Below, piece after piece: positions 1-14,113 of a DNA stretch of 64,000 nt. The notes beneath the pieces are model-generated. The model did no database searches. It worked only from the letters and a program-made list of their open reading frames with translations, and was not told the DNA's origin. The position numbers were made by a program, and so were the translations under genes. Each line of letters starts with the position of its first letter. Positions within the stretch are counted from its first letter, which is position 1. Source of the DNA: Arthrobacter sulfonylureivorans (lineage in GTDB: Bacteria; Actinomycetota; Actinomycetes; Actinomycetales; Micrococcaceae); contig RJAE01000006.1 in the NCBI GenBank assembly GCA_004000035.1, forward strand, positions 181,989 to 245,988. Direction: 5' to 3'.

Positions 1-227
1 CCGCCGAGCCTACGTCGGGAACCACTCCTGCCGCGGCCTCGGCCAAGCATGCGGTGGACACCGCGGGTACGGATGCGGCGGCCGGCACGGCTGCCCCGGG
101 CCAATCCGGTACAGCAGCCGGCGGCGCCAAGAGCGCCGGCAATGGCACCTCCCGCTCGGCGCGGTCGGCCGGGCAGAAGGCCGCCGAAGCAGCCGACAAG
201 GCGGAAGAGAAGGACGCCAAGGAGTAG
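1..227 (+). CDS. C-terminal end of an unidentified Ala/Lys-rich protein (partial)
   Basis: Open frame entering from the left edge (codons from base 3) and ending at TAG 225-227, giving about 74 residues. The visible tail is low complexity, rich in Ala, Gly, Ser and Thr, and turns Lys/Glu-rich at the very end (ADKAEEKDAKE). No domain can be recognised. Such tails are common on actinobacterial membrane or envelope proteins, but the body of the gene is outside the window, so no function is assigned. A strong hairpin follows directly, which supports this being a real gene end. Confidence 0.6.
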   Translation, partial: AEPTSGTTPAAASAKHAVDTAGTDAAAGTAAPGQSGTAAGGAKSAGNGTSRSARSAGQKAAEAADKAEEKDAKE

Positions 228-241
228 ATCCTAGCGAACCC

Positions 242-287
242 AAACGGCGAATGGGAGCTCCCCGATGGGGGCTCCCATTCGCCGTTT
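242..287. terminator. Bidirectional-looking terminator hairpin
   Basis: A perfect 17-bp stem (242-258 with 271-287) closes a 12-nt loop, 15 bases after the stop codon of the partial gene. It starts AAACGGCGAATGGGAGC and ends in TTT on the plus strand, as expected for an intrinsic terminator. It separates that gene from the glycosyltransferase gene. Confidence 0.8.
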
Positions 288-353
288 CCGACCCGGCGAG
301 GCACGGTCCGGGCCTTCCCCGCCCGCAGGGAACAGGGCTGATAGATTCATGCC

Positions 354-1193
354 GTGAAGAGTGCCGCGCCAGGGGTTTCTATCATCATTCCCGCCTTCAA
401 TGAAGAGTCGGTCATCCGCCAGTGCATCTACGCTGCCCTGTGCCAGTCCGTGGCTCCGTCGGAGATCATCGTGGTGGACAACAAATCCACCGATGGGACG
501 GCGGACCTGGTCCGCAATATGCAGGACGAGTATCCGGACGTGCCGCTCATCCTGCTCCGGCAGGATGCTGAGCAGGGCCTGATTCCCACCCGAAACTTCG
601 GCTTCAACCATGCCAGCGGGGAAATCTTGGGCAGGATTGACGCGGATTCGGTGCTGGAACCTGACTGGGTCGAGCACGTGCAGCGGGCCTTCGCCGACCC
701 GGAAGTCATGGCGTGCACCGGCCCGGTGCTGTACTACGACATGCCGATGCGCCGCTTCGGGCTGCAGGCAGACGACCGCATGCGCCGCTTTGTCCTGAAG
801 CTGGCCAAGAAGCAGTACCACTTCCTCTTCGGATCCAATATGGCCATTCGGCGCGGAGCCTGGGACATCATCAGCCAAGACGTGTGTCTCGATGAGGAGG
901 ACCAACTGCACGAGGACATCGATATTTCCGTGCACCTGGCCGAGCACGCACTCAGGATCCAGTACGTGCCGGAAATGATCAGCGGCATGTCGGCCCGGCG
1001 GTTGGAAGATTCGCCCAAAGACTACCGGTACTACGTCACGCGCTTCGAGCGGACGTACAGCGCCCACAAGATCCACCGCCGCGTGCTTCGGGTTCCGATG
1101 CTGATCTTCATGACCGTGTACTATCCGGCGAAACTGCTGCGCCGGGTCCACCAAGCCCGGACCCAGCTGCGCGTTCCCCGCGGCGGGCTGTAG
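354..1193 (+). CDS. Family 2 glycosyltransferase (GT-A fold)
   Basis: 279-residue protein starting at GTG 354. The N-terminus reads VSIIIPAFNEE (about residues 8-18), the nucleotide-sugar-binding start of GT2 enzymes. VVDNKSTDGT follows near residue 45 and a DxD metal motif (GRIDADS) near residue 95. GSNMAIRRGAW and an EED/ED acidic stretch mark the acceptor half. No membrane segment is evident until a weak hydrophobic stretch near the C-terminus (MLIFMTVYYPAKLL). It probably transfers a sugar to a lipid or surface glycan; donor and acceptor are unknown. It is a single gene, convergent with the EamA exporter, with 4 bases between them. Confidence 0.85.
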   Translation: MKSAAPGVSIIIPAFNEESVIRQCIYAALCQSVAPSEIIVVDNKSTDGTADLVRNMQDEYPDVPLILLRQDAEQGLIPTRNFGFNHASGEILGRIDADSVLEPDWVEHVQRAFADPEVMACTGPVLYYDMPMRRFGLQADDRMRRFVLKLAKKQYHFLFGSNMAIRRGAWDIISQDVCLDEEDQLHEDIDISVHLAEHALRIQYVPEMISGMSARRLEDSPKDYRYYVTRFERTYSAHKIHRRVLRVPMLIFMTVYYPAKLLRRVHQARTQLRVPRGGL

Positions 1194-1197
1194 CCGG

Positions 1198-2136
1198 CTA
1201 GTCCGGCGCGGAGCCGGTGGCTTCCGGGGCCGGCGCCGGTGCAACCAGTTTTGGTCGATTCTGCGAGAGCACGACGGCGGCCAGGCCGGCCAGGATGAGG
1301 ACGAGCCCGATGTACGTGCCCCACGGCAGGCTCTCACCCAGAAATATGGCTGCCAGGAGCGCCGCGCCGGGGATTTCCAGCAGGATGAACATGGACACCA
1401 CCAGCGGGCTCAAGACGGCCAGCAGATGGTTGAAGACCGAGTGGCCCAGCAGTTGCGCAACAACGGTCACCCCGAGGATCCCGACCCAGGCCTCAGCGGA
1501 GAACCCCACCAGAGGCTGGCCGAAGGCCAGCGCCATCACCAGCAGGATCGCTGCGCACAGACCATAGCAGATGGTGGTGTACGGCCCGGTCGACAGCCGG
1601 CGCCGGACCCGGCCTCCGGCCAGCGTGTAGATTCCAGCCATTGCCCCACCGACCAGGGCGAGCAGGTCGCCCAGGAGCGCCTGGTCGGAAAGCTGCAGGT
1701 CGAATCCGGAAATCACCAGCACCCCGACGAAGGCGAGGCCGACGCCGCACAGGATCAGCCGGGAGGCCTTGATTCCGCGAAGCCTGTTGAAAAGCACGAT
1801 CCATGCCGACTGCAGGCAGACCAGGGCGGTTGCCGCCGCCACGGAGGTCAGCTGCAGCGCCGTGATAAAGCAGGCAAAGTGCAGCGCCAGCGCGACCGCC
1901 GCCAGCGCGCTGTAGCCAAGGTCCGACGTCGTTAGTTGCCGGAACTCCCGGCGGCGGCCGATGGCGGACGGAACGCCCATCACCACGGATCCGAGCATGT
2001 TCCGCCAAAACGCGATGGCGAGGGCCGGCGCAGCAGTGGCCGCCATGATGGGGCCAGAGGCGGAAATGCCGAGCACGGCCAGCGTGGCCAGGAAAATGAT
2101 CACCCCTTCAGCGTAGGGGCGAAGCGGTGCGGTCAT
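1198..2136 (-). CDS. EamA/DMT-family transporter
   Basis: 312 residues, made almost entirely of hydrophobic helices (about ten predicted), in two similar halves as in the drug/metabolite transporter superfamily. The first helix is EGVIIFLATLAVLGISASGP. The FWRNMLGS segment and the final VLILAGLAAVVLSQNRP are typical of EamA exporters. It probably exports a small metabolite from the cytoplasm, and the substrate is not inferable. It stands alone between the glycosyltransferase and the tRNA-Ala terminator. Confidence 0.85.
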   Translation of the reverse strand: MTAPLRPYAEGVIIFLATLAVLGISASGPIMAATAAPALAIAFWRNMLGSVVMGVPSAIGRRREFRQLTTSDLGYSALAAVALALHFACFITALQLTSVAAATALVCLQSAWIVLFNRLRGIKASRLILCGVGLAFVGVLVISGFDLQLSDQALLGDLLALVGGAMAGIYTLAGGRVRRRLSTGPYTTICYGLCAAILLVMALAFGQPLVGFSAEAWVGILGVTVVAQLLGHSVFNHLLAVLSPLVVSMFILLEIPGAALLAAIFLGESLPWGTYIGLVLILAGLAAVVLSQNRPKLVAPAPAPEATGSAPD

Positions 2137-2171
2137 GCGTCATGCGCTAGCGAAAGGACGGCGCTGAATGC

Positions 2172-2205
2172 AACGAGGCCCCGATCCGCAGATCGGGGCC
2201 TCGTT
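2172..2205 (-). terminator. Hairpin after tRNA-Ala
   Basis: A perfect 15-bp stem (AACGAGGCCCCGATC, 2172-2186, with 2191-2205) and 4-nt loop sits 7 bases beyond the 3' end of tRNA-Ala on the minus strand. It probably terminates the gyrA-side tRNA transcript before the EamA gene. Confidence 0.75.
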
Positions 2206-2212
2206 CATCCGG

Positions 2213-2285
2213 TGGAGGCAAGGGGACTCGAACCCCTAACCCCCTGCTTGCAAAGCAGGTGCGCTACCAATTGCGCCATGCCCCC
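2213..2285 (-). tRNA. tRNA-Ala (anticodon TGC)
   Basis: The minus strand folds as a 73-nt cloverleaf. The acceptor stem GGGGGCA (from 2285) pairs with TGCCTCC followed by discriminator A at 2213. The D-arm is GGCGCAATTGGTAGCGC, the anticodon loop CTTTGCAAG gives TGC, and the T-arm contains GGTTCGAGTCC. The CCA end is not fully encoded (CCG follows). tRNA-Ile and tRNA-Ala beside gyrA is the standard actinobacterial arrangement. Confidence 0.95.
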
Positions 2286-2323
2286 GGAAGGGTTCGGCCG
2301 GTACCTGTCCGGCCGAGACGGAG

Positions 2324-2440
2324 TCAGTCGACCTTGTCGGTCGCCTTCCTCCATGCGGATTTCTCCGCTTCGGATTCCTGCCACTTCTTGTATGCGAACA
2401 CGCCCGCAGCCGCGACTGCCAACAGCAGCAACTTCTTCAC
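2324..2440 (-). CDS. DLW-39-like small membrane peptide
   Basis: 38-residue frame starting at GTG 2440 with GGGAGG five bases upstream, ending at TGA 2324-2326. The sequence is one N-terminal hydrophobic segment (KKLLLLAVAAAGVFAY) followed by a charged tail beginning KKWQESEAEKSAWRKA. This is the layout of the short DLW-39 family proteins found between gyrA and the tRNA genes in Actinobacteria, although the tail here ends DKVD rather than DLW. It is probably a single-span membrane peptide of unknown role. Position, start site and composition support it as a real gene. Confidence 0.75.
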   Translation of the reverse strand: MKKLLLLAVAAAGVFAYKKWQESEAEKSAWRKATDKVD

Positions 2441-2476
2441 GGTGTCCTCCCGAAATCGGTGGGATTGGTAAATCCG

Positions 2477-2550
2477 TGGGCGTACCAGGACTTGAACCTG
2501 GGACCTCTTCGTTATCAGCGAAGCGCTCTAACCGCCTGAGCTATACGCCC
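2477..2550 (-). tRNA. tRNA-Ile (anticodon GAT)
   Basis: 74-nt cloverleaf on the minus strand. The acceptor GGGCGTA (2550-2544) pairs with TACGCCC followed by A at 2477. The anticodon loop CTGATAACG gives GAT, and the T-loop contains GTTCAAGTC. CCA is not encoded. It lies 60 bases downstream of the DUF3566 gene. Confidence 0.95.
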
Positions 2551-2610
2551 CCTGCCCTTGCGGGCCGAGATACGACTTTACAGTACGCCGGGCCGGAACT
2601 TCAAATCGGC

Positions 2611-3170
2611 TCAGTCGTCCGTCAGCGTGACCCCGATGCCGCCCACCAGGGTGGCCGAGATGTTGTAGAGCACCGCGGACAACATGGCCAGCGCGGTCAG
2701 CAGGACCACGTTGACGACGGCGATGATGGTGGCGAAGGACGCCACCTGTCCCAAGGATGCATAGGAGCGCAGGTCGAAACCGCCGCTCTCGGTGCCGGCG
2801 ATTTCCGACAGAAGCCCGTTGACGCGGTCGAAGATGCCGGTGATGTCCAGCGTCGTCCAGAGGACGATTGAAGCCACCACGGTGACGATGCCCAACGCAA
2901 CGGAGAGCAGGAACGCCATCTTCAAGACCGACCACGGGTCGACCTTGCTGACCAACAGGCGGGCACGGCGGACTTTGGCCTTCGGCGCCGGCCGGACCAG
3001 GCCAGCGCTGCCGGACTGTCCGGCGGGGCGCTGCTGGCCATTGGCAGGCCGCTGCCCGCTGCTGGCCGGTCGCTGGGCCGGGCGGGCGGGCGTGCCGCCG
3101 CGAGTGGTACCAGCCCGAGGCGCGTTGGCCGGCTGCGGGCGGGTGCCCGGCCGTGGCGTTTTAGGTGTAC

Positions 3171-3174
<4 letters not shown>
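2611..3174 (-). CDS. DUF3566 transmembrane protein
   Basis: 187 residues, GTG start at 3174 overlapping the gyrA stop by 4 bases (GTGA), with GGAGG upstream. The first 80 or so residues are a disordered Pro/Arg/Ala/Gln-rich arm ([12 protein letters not shown] and repeated QRPA). Two membrane segments follow, near [20 protein letters not shown] and [19 protein letters not shown]. This is the family found downstream of gyrA across Actinobacteria, including Mycobacterium. Its function is not established. Coupling to gyrA implies co-translation. Confidence 0.85.
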
Positions 3175-5867
<2,693 letters not shown>

Positions 5868-5949
5868 CGTTTCAGTTCCTTTATGTCAAAGCCTGGTCGC
5901 GGTCCGCAGCCCAGGGGCCAGCCAGTGGCCGGGCCCATGGGAGGGCACG

Positions 5950-8097
<2,148 letters not shown>

Positions 8098-8286
8098 TCA
8101 ATTCTACCGTGTCAGGGCGGTGAAACCTGCACGAACATGGCTCTAAGCGGCACGGAAACCGGCATTTAACGCGTCCGCCGGGTGCTTGATGGGACCGTAT
8201 ATGTCTAGAGGCCCCCGCAGCGCTCTGCATGCCGTTTACGCGGGCGCGTCCCGGATGCCGCCGGATGCACGCTTCGAGGACCGGGA

Positions 8287-8922
8287 TCAGCCGTAGGTAT
8301 CCCGTGGTCCGCGGCCGCTGACGGTCCGTTTGCCCTTGCGCCAGTTGGGCGCGGCGGGCGCAAGGACCTGGATCTTGGTTACGACGCCGGGGCCCAGCTT
8401 TTCGCCGAACCGCTTCAGCAACGCAGCGTTCATCAGCCTCAACTGCGTAGCCCAGGCGGTGGAATCGCAGCGCACTTGCACCGTCGTGTCCTCGAAGCTT
8501 TCGGGCCGGCAGTGGGCTGCAATGTCTGCCCCGACCAATTCATCCCACCGCGAAATTACTGACCCGACGGCCACGGGGGAGTTCCAGCCGCGTTCTGCGA
8601 CGAACCGGTCGAAAACGCGTCCCAGTCCTTGCGGGTCGCGGCCGAAATCCTGCGGCGCGGCAACCGGCCGGTTACCCCGGGATTGACGACGGCGGCTGTT
8701 GGCCCGGGTGCGCACGTCGCCGCGGGCGGCGGCTGCCAGGCGAACCCTGTTGAGGACCGCTTTCGCCGCATCCAAGTCTTCCTCCGTGCCGGCGCCCCGG
8801 GGATCGTCTGCCGGCGGTTTCGAGGGCTGCGAATGCCCCGCAACATCCGGCAGGCCGGGTTGTCCCACCGGGTCCGCCTGTTCCTGCGGGTTCGGCCGGC
8901 GCTCAGACGGTTTCCTGGCCAC
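8287..8922 (-). CDS. dciA: DciA-type protein (DUF721), putative helicase-loading factor
   Basis: 211 residues from GTG 8922, starting inside the 3' end of recF (20-base overlap). The N-terminal half is disordered and charged. The DUF721 core lies in the C-terminal half (LGRVFDRFVAERGW, SRWDELVGADIAAHCRPESF, VRCDSTAWATQLRLMNAALLKRF). DUF721 proteins, renamed DciA, help load the replicative helicase in bacteria without DnaC. Position next to recF and dnaN fits. The disordered N-terminus is typical of actinobacterial members. Confidence 0.85.
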   Translation of the reverse strand: MARKPSERRPNPQEQADPVGQPGLPDVAGHSQPSKPPADDPRGAGTEEDLDAAKAVLNRVRLAAAARGDVRTRANSRRRQSRGNRPVAAPQDFGRDPQGLGRVFDRFVAERGWNSPVAVGSVISRWDELVGADIAAHCRPESFEDTTVQVRCDSTAWATQLRLMNAALLKRFGEKLGPGVVTKIQVLAPAAPNWRKGKRTVSGRGPRDTYG

Positions 8923-10099
8923 TGGCCACGCCCCCCGGAACCACCTTGAACTGTTCGCCGCTCAGGGCCTCGGGGATGTCTTCGGCCACGGCGGCAGTAA
9001 CGATCACCTGCTCCGCGCTGGCAACGATGCCCGCCAGCTTTGACCGGCGCTGGCTGTCCAGTTCGGCAAAAACATCGTCCAGGATCAGTACCGGAGCCGC
9101 ACCGGGGGCAGGATCGTCTTCGCAGAACACGTAGTAGGAGGCCAGCCGCAGGGCCAGCGCCAGGGACCAGGTTTCGCCGTGGGAGGCGTAGCCCTTGGCC
9201 GGCGCCTGCCCCAGCATCAGTTCGAGCTCGTCGCGGTGCGGGCCAACCAGCGAGATCCCGCGTTCCACTTCGCGTTTGCGTTGCTGTTTGAAGGCCGCAA
9301 GGTACAGCTCTGCCAGCTCCGCGGCGCTCAGGCTTGCCAACGGCGGAAGTCCTGCACCGCCGTCGTTCTCCACCTCGCCGTCATCGGATAGCTGGCTGTG
9401 GATGGTGGAACGGTACACGGCGGCAGCCTGTTTGGAGCCATCCGTCAGCGCGGCGTAGGCCGCGTTCAGGTGCGGCTGCAGGAGGTCCACCAGCTCCAGC
9501 CTGGCCTTGAGCAGTGCGGCCCCGGCCTCTGCCATGTGCTGGTCCCACACCTCCAGCGTCGATTCATGGGCCGAGGTGAACCGTCCGCTGGCGCGGGCCG
9601 ACTTAAGCAGCGCATTGCGCTGTTTGAGGACGCGTTCAAAATCGCTGCGCGTGGCCGCGTGGTGCGGCACCAGGCTGGCCAGAAGCTCGTCCAGGAAGCG
9701 TCTCCGGTTGGACGGGTCGCCTTTGACCAGTGCCAGGTCTTCGGGAGCAAAGAGCACCGTGCGCAGGTGGCCCAAAATGTCCCGGGCACGCACCGGAGCA
9801 CCCCGGTTGATGCGCGCCCTGTTGGCCTTTCCGGCGGTGATCTCCAATTCCAGCGAAATGCTGCGTCCACCGCGGTCTACCCGGGCGCGCACCAGGGAAC
9901 GCGGACTATCGAACCGGATCAGCGGTGCGTCATTACTGACCCGATGCGATGAAAGCGACGCCAGATAGCCGATGGCCTCGACAATATTGGTCTTGCCGAC
10001 CCCGTTGGATCCAACAAACACGGTGACGCCCGGCTTCAGGGCGATATCCAGCTGCGGGTAGGTGCGGAAGTCGGTCAGCGAAAGGAATTCAACAAACAA
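8903..10099 (-). CDS. recF: DNA replication/repair protein RecF
   Basis: 398 residues. The Walker A motif is GSNGVGKTN near residue 32, the ABC-type signature lies before the centre, and Walker B is LILDDVFAELD near the C-terminus. These belong to the SMC-like ATPase RecF, which loads RecA at gapped DNA with RecO and RecR. The start appears to be TTG at 10099, 11 bases after the gnd stop; no better ATG or GTG is in frame. It belongs to the dnaN-gnd-recF-dciA transcription unit. Confidence 0.95.
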   Translation of the reverse strand: MFVEFLSLTDFRTYPQLDIALKPGVTVFVGSNGVGKTNIVEAIGYLASLSSHRVSNDAPLIRFDSPRSLVRARVDRGGRSISLELEITAGKANRARINRGAPVRARDILGHLRTVLFAPEDLALVKGDPSNRRRFLDELLASLVPHHAATRSDFERVLKQRNALLKSARASGRFTSAHESTLEVWDQHMAEAGAALLKARLELVDLLQPHLNAAYAALTDGSKQAAAVYRSTIHSQLSDDGEVENDGGAGLPPLASLSAAELAELYLAAFKQQRKREVERGISLVGPHRDELELMLGQAPAKGYASHGETWSLALALRLASYYVFCEDDPAPGAAPVLILDDVFAELDSQRRSKLAGIVASAEQVIVTAAVAEDIPEALSGEQFKVVPGGVASGQETV

Positions 10100-10109
10100 T
10101 GCGGTACTG

Positions 10110-11030
10110 CTACTTCGGCTCGGTGCCGGGGTTGGGCTGTCCGGGCTTTCTGACGGGATGACCGCCGAACTGATTGCGCAGGGCGGCCACCATCTTCATG
10201 GCTGGGGCATCATCTTCGCGTGACGCGAACCGGGCAAACAATGCGGCGGTGATGGCCGGGGCGGGAACACCATGCGCGATGGCTTCTTCCACCGTCCACC
10301 GGCCTTCGCCGGAATCATCGACGTACCCGCTGATCTGGCTCAGGCCGGGGTCCTCTTCGAGGGCCTTCACCATCAGGTCCAGCAGCCAGGACCGGACCAC
10401 CGTTCCCTTTTGCCATGCCCGGAAAGTGCCCGGGACATCTTTGATGATGTCCTTGGCTTCCAGCAGTTCGTACCCTTCGGCGTACGCCTGCATCAGCCCG
10501 TATTCAATCCCGTTATGCACCATTTTGGCGTAGTGCCCGGCACCGACGCCGCCCACATGGACGAAGCTTTCCTCTCGCGGACCTTCCGGCCTCAATGCGT
10601 CGAAGAGCGGCATCACTGCCTCGACAAGCTCGGCACGACCGCCAGCCATTAATCCGTAGCCGTTCGCCAAGCCCCACACGCCGCCCGACACACCGACATC
10701 GAGGAAACCAATCTGCCGATCGGCCAGAAGCGCTTCATGATCCCGGTCCGTGCTGAACTTGGAGTTTCCGCCGTCAATCACCAGGTCCCCGGCGGAGAGC
10801 TTGCCGGCCAGTTCCGTGATGACCGCGGCGGTAGCCGGACCGGAGGGGACCATCACCCACACGGTGCGCGGGCTAGGCAGCGAATGGATCAATTCGTCGA
10901 CGGTTTTGGTGTCGCTGACCTCGGGGTTGCGGTCATACCCAGTGACCTCAATGCCGCCGGCCCGAAACCGCTGACGCATGTTGAAACCCATCCGTCCCAA
11001 GCCGATCAGTCCGATGTGCATGCTGCTCAC
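10110..11030 (-). CDS. gnd: 6-phosphogluconate dehydrogenase, decarboxylating (short form)
   Basis: 306 residues from GTG 11030, preceded by GAGGAAAGA. The N-terminal Rossmann motif is IGLIGLGRMGFNM. LVIDGGNS and the DVGVSGGVWGLANGYGLM segment mark the substrate site, and HYAKMVHNGIEYGLMQAYAEG holds the catalytic Lys and Asn. The length matches the short Gnd class rather than the 470-residue form. It oxidises 6-phosphogluconate to ribulose 5-phosphate with production of NAD(P)H. Insertion of gnd between dnaN and recF is common in actinobacterial origin regions. Confidence 0.95.
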   Translation of the reverse strand: MSSMHIGLIGLGRMGFNMRQRFRAGGIEVTGYDRNPEVSDTKTVDELIHSLPSPRTVWVMVPSGPATAAVITELAGKLSAGDLVIDGGNSKFSTDRDHEALLADRQIGFLDVGVSGGVWGLANGYGLMAGGRAELVEAVMPLFDALRPEGPREESFVHVGGVGAGHYAKMVHNGIEYGLMQAYAEGYELLEAKDIIKDVPGTFRAWQKGTVVRSWLLDLMVKALEEDPGLSQISGYVDDSGEGRWTVEEAIAHGVPAPAITAALFARFASREDDAPAMKMVAALRNQFGGHPVRKPGQPNPGTEPK

Positions 11031-11065
11031 TCTTTCCTCTCGTCAATGGGCGGTTGGGGGTTCGG

Positions 11066-12190
11066 TTACTGGTTGGGCAACCTCACCGGCATCAGCAGGT
11101 AGCGGTAGTCTTCCTTGTCTTCACCCTCGAGGTCGTCTTGGGCGGATATGACCGCCGGCTTCGGCGGCGTAGTGAAGGAAAACCGAACATACTTGCTGTC
11201 GAACGCGCTCAATCCTTCGGACAGGTAGTGAGGGTTGAAGGCGACGGTGATCTCGTCGCCCGCCAGCGCAGCCTCGATCGCCTCGGAGGCCTGGGCGTCT
11301 TCGCCGGTTCCTGCGTCCAAGGTCAAGAGACCGTCCGTGAAGGCCAAACGGACCGGAGTGTTGCGCTCGGCCACCAGCGAAACGCGGCGGACAGCTTCGA
11401 TGAGGGTCGTGGTCTCAACAGTTGCGTGGATCGGAGTGTTGTCCGGGAACAACGAACGGATCTTCGGATAGTCACCGTCCACCAGCAGCGACGTGGTCCG
11501 GCGGCCGCCGCTTTCGAAGCCGATCAGTTCGCTGTTGTCGGACAGGGCAATGTTGAGGTCGCCGGATCCGCCAAGGGTCTTGGCCACCTCGCTCAGTGTT
11601 TTGGCTTTGACCAGTGCGCTGGTGGAAATGCCCGGGGTTGTTGGGCGCCAGTTGAGTTCGCGAAGTGCCAATCGGTAGCGGTCGGTCGACAGCAAGGTGA
11701 TCAGATCGCCTTCGATTTCCATCCGGACACCGGTCAGGATGGGCAGAGTGTCGTCGCGGCTCGCGGCGATGATCACCTGGCTGACGGCTTGGGCGAAAGC
11801 CTCCCCGTCCACGACCCCGCTGACGTCAGGCAAGGCCGGGAGTTCCGGATAATCGCCCTCGGGCATGGTGGCCAGGTTGAACCGGCTGTTGCGGCACGTC
11901 AGCGCGACCTTTGAGCCGTCGGTTTCGATGTCGACCGGGGCCGATGGCAAGCTGCGGCAGATGTCGGCCAAGAGTCGTCCGGATACCAGGATGGTTCCCT
12001 CAGCGGTAACGTCCGCCGGAATCTGGAGACGGGCCGAGATCTCGTAGTCGAAACTGGCAAGGCTGACCATGCCGCCTTCGGCACGAATGAGCAGCCCCGA
12101 CAGAACGGGAACCGGCGGACGAGGTGACAAGGAACGGGCTGTCCATGTCACGGCTTCCGCCAGAACATCCCGATCAACTCTGAACTTCAC
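11066..12190 (-). CDS. dnaN: DNA polymerase III beta sliding clamp
   Basis: 374 residues from GTG 12190 (KFRVDRDVLAEAVTWTARSL). The start was chosen because it matches the family N-terminus; an upstream in-frame TTG would add an atypical 44-residue leader. Three clamp repeats are present. Typical segments are VLSGLLIRAEG, LPALPDVSG, LLSTDRYRLALREL and the C-terminal YLLMPVRLPNQ. The ring tethers Pol III to DNA and serves as a hub for repair proteins. It is followed by gnd after 35 bases. Confidence 0.97.
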   Translation of the reverse strand: MKFRVDRDVLAEAVTWTARSLSPRPPVPVLSGLLIRAEGGMVSLASFDYEISARLQIPADVTAEGTILVSGRLLADICRSLPSAPVDIETDGSKVALTCRNSRFNLATMPEGDYPELPALPDVSGVVDGEAFAQAVSQVIIAASRDDTLPILTGVRMEIEGDLITLLSTDRYRLALRELNWRPTTPGISTSALVKAKTLSEVAKTLGGSGDLNIALSDNSELIGFESGGRRTTSLLVDGDYPKIRSLFPDNTPIHATVETTTLIEAVRRVSLVAERNTPVRLAFTDGLLTLDAGTGEDAQASEAIEAALAGDEITVAFNPHYLSEGLSAFDSKYVRFSFTTPPKPAVISAQDDLEGEDKEDYRYLLMPVRLPNQ

Positions 12191-12697
12191 TGAAGTAAGC
12201 CGCCTTTCACAACGAACATGCTGGGGAAGGCCGCCTGCGTCTGGCCTGGTGTAAACGCTTGGACTACGGCACCGGGCTGAAGCAGATGGCAACAATTCTC
12301 TGTGCAAGCTTAGCCGCAGCAACGGTCAATGCGCACCGGCAGCATCTAGACGTTCGCTGGAGCTGTTCTGCAGGGTGTCGGGGAACCGGGACAGGGTCAA
12401 ATGTTATTTGAAAGAACTTCAAATAATGGGATTCGTAGTGGTAATAACGGCTGTGGATACTGTGGAAAACCTCGGTGTCGCTTGCCGTTGCGCGGAAGTT
12501 GCCTGTTCACAAGATGTGCAGGGTGTTCGCAGTCGGTGTTGGGTGGCTGTGGAGGAAAATCCTTGTGATTTCGCGTGTCCACAGGCAACCCGGCGGTTGT
12601 CCTCTTAAGCACCGGGGTTCTCCACTTAACTATCCACAGCCTTATCCACACCTGTTAATTTCACCGGTGTAGTTCGGACCGGAAGCGGCCGGCGAGG
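12191..12697. other. oriC, dnaN-dnaA side: DnaA boxes and AT-rich segment
   Basis: 507-base non-coding gap between dnaN and dnaA. DnaA boxes seen are TTATCCACA at 12642-12650 (perfect), CTATCCACA at 12630-12638, TGTGGATAC at 12452-12460 and TGTGGAAAA at 12461-12469 (one mismatch each). An AT-rich stretch around 12398-12450 is the best candidate unwinding element. It contains a perfect 9-bp inverted repeat (12404-12412 and 12418-12426). The dnaA-dnaN gap is the usual actinobacterial oriC location. Confidence 0.85.
12404..12426. repeat. AT-rich inverted repeat in oriC
   Basis: TTATTTGAA, a 5-base spacer AGAAC, then TTCAAATAA: perfect 9-bp arms in the most AT-rich part of the dnaN-dnaA gap. It could extrude or act in unwinding, or be an operator for dnaN. 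The sequence alone does not decide between these. Confidence 0.7.
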
Positions 12698-14113
12698 CTA
12701 ACCGTCGCGCTGCTGCTGCTTGATGCGGTTGGTCAGTTCCGTCACCTGGTTGTAGATCGCGCGGCGTTCGGCCATTAGTTCACGGATCTTGCGGTCGGCG
12801 TGGATGACCGTGGTGTGGTCGCGCCCGCCAAGTTCCTGGCCGATTTTCGGCAGGGACATGTCGGTCAGCTCCCGGCACAAATACATGGCGATCTGGCGGG
12901 CCGTCACCAGTGTCCGGGTACGGGATTTACTGGTCAGCTCCTCCATGCTGAGCTTGAAGTAGGCCGCCGTCTGGCCAAGGATCGTGGCCGATGTGATTTC
13001 CTGCGCGCCCTCGTCGGTGATGAGGTCTTTCAGGACTATCTCGGCAAGACCCATGTCCACTGCCTGTTGGTTCAGGCTGGCGAAAGCGGTTACGCGGATC
13101 AGGGCGCCCTCAAGCTCGCGGATGTTGGTGGAGATCTTGGAGGCGATGTATTCGAGGACTTCGTCGGGTACAGACAGCCCCTCGCTGATGGCCTTCTTGC
13201 GCAGAATCGCGATCCGGGTCTCCAGCTCCGGCGGCTGGATGTCCGTCAGCAGCCCCCATTCGAAGCGCGACCGCATCCGTTCCTCGAAGCCTGAGAGCTG
13301 TTTCGGCGGCAGGTCGGAAGTGATGACCACTTGTTTGCTGTGGTTGTGGAGAGCATTGAACGTATGGAAGAACTCTTCCTGCGTCGCATCCTTGTTGGCC
13401 AAGAACTGGATGTCGTCGATCAGCAGGATGTCGACATTGCGGTACAACTGCTTGAAGCTCGCGCCTTCATCGTCGCGGATGGAGTTGATGAAGTCGTTGG
13501 TAAATTCTTCGGAATTGACGTACCGGACACGGATGCCGTTATAGAGGTGGCGGGCGTAGTGGCCGATCGCGTGGAGCAGGTGAGTTTTTCCAAGCCCGGA
13601 GTCGCCGTAAATGAAAAGCGGGTTGTATGCCTTGGCGGGGGCTTCGGCCACCGCTACCGCAGCCGCGTGTGCAAAACGGTTGGAAGAGCCAATGACGAAG
13701 GTGTCGAAAATGTACTTCGGGTTGAGGCGGCCCAGTTCCTGGGATGCACTCTCCTTCGGCGGCTGAGGCAGTGCCTCGTTCCGCACCACCGATGGAGCCG
13801 GCCGAGGCTCCTGTTCGGGTTCTGGCTCGGCGTGAGGAGCCATATCTGTGTCGACGCTGAAAGCGCACAGAATATCGTCCTTGAAAACTTCGAACAGCGC
13901 GTCGTGCAGCGGATCCTTGAGCTGCTGCGACTGGAAGACTTCGCGGGTCAGTTCATTGGGGAGGGCAACCAGCAACGTTGTACCGATCAACCCTTTCGCC
14001 TGAGCCAGAACGATGAAACCGCGCTGCCTGGGTGAGACGCGATCGTCCTGTTCCAGCGTGCGGACCACTTTGCGCCAGGAACTTCCGACGTCGTTAATTT
14101 GGTCCGTGTCCAC
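12698..14113 (-). CDS. dnaA: Chromosomal replication initiator DnaA
   Basis: 471 residues, GTG start at 14113. Domain I begins [12 protein letters not shown]. Domain II is a Pro/Glu-rich linker (about residues 90-125). Domain III carries Walker [11 protein letters not shown] and Walker [14 protein letters not shown] of the AAA+ ATPase. Domain IV ends with the DNA-binding signature [14 protein letters not shown]. DnaA-ATP binds the boxes on both sides of its own gene and opens oriC. The actinobacterial linker length and position confirm identity. Confidence 0.98.
   Translation of the reverse strand: MDTDQINDVGSSWRKVVRTLEQDDRVSPRQRGFIVLAQAKGLIGTTLLVALPNELTREVFQSQQLKDPLHDALFEVFKDDILCAFSVDTDMAPHAEPEPEQEPRPAPSVVRNEALPQPPKESASQELGRLNPKYIFDTFVIGSSNRFAHAAAVAVAEAPAKAYNPLFIYGDSGLGKTHLLHAIGHYARHLYNGIRVRYVNSEEFTNDFINSIRDDEGASFKQLYRNVDILLIDDIQFLANKDATQEEFFHTFNALHNHSKQVVITSDLPPKQLSGFEERMRSRFEWGLLTDIQPPELETRIAILRKKAISEGLSVPDEVLEYIASKISTNIRELEGALIRVTAFASLNQQAVDMGLAEIVLKDLITDEGAQEITSATILGQTAAYFKLSMEELTSKSRTRTLVTARQIAMYLCRELTDMSLPKIGQELGGRDHTTVIHADRKIRELMAERRAIYNQVTELTNRIKQQQRDG

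Noticed and set aside
1936-2871. 311-codon plus-strand frame running across both tRNA genes
   Set aside because: It overlaps two tRNAs, the DLW-39-like gene and DUF3566, all on the opposite strand.
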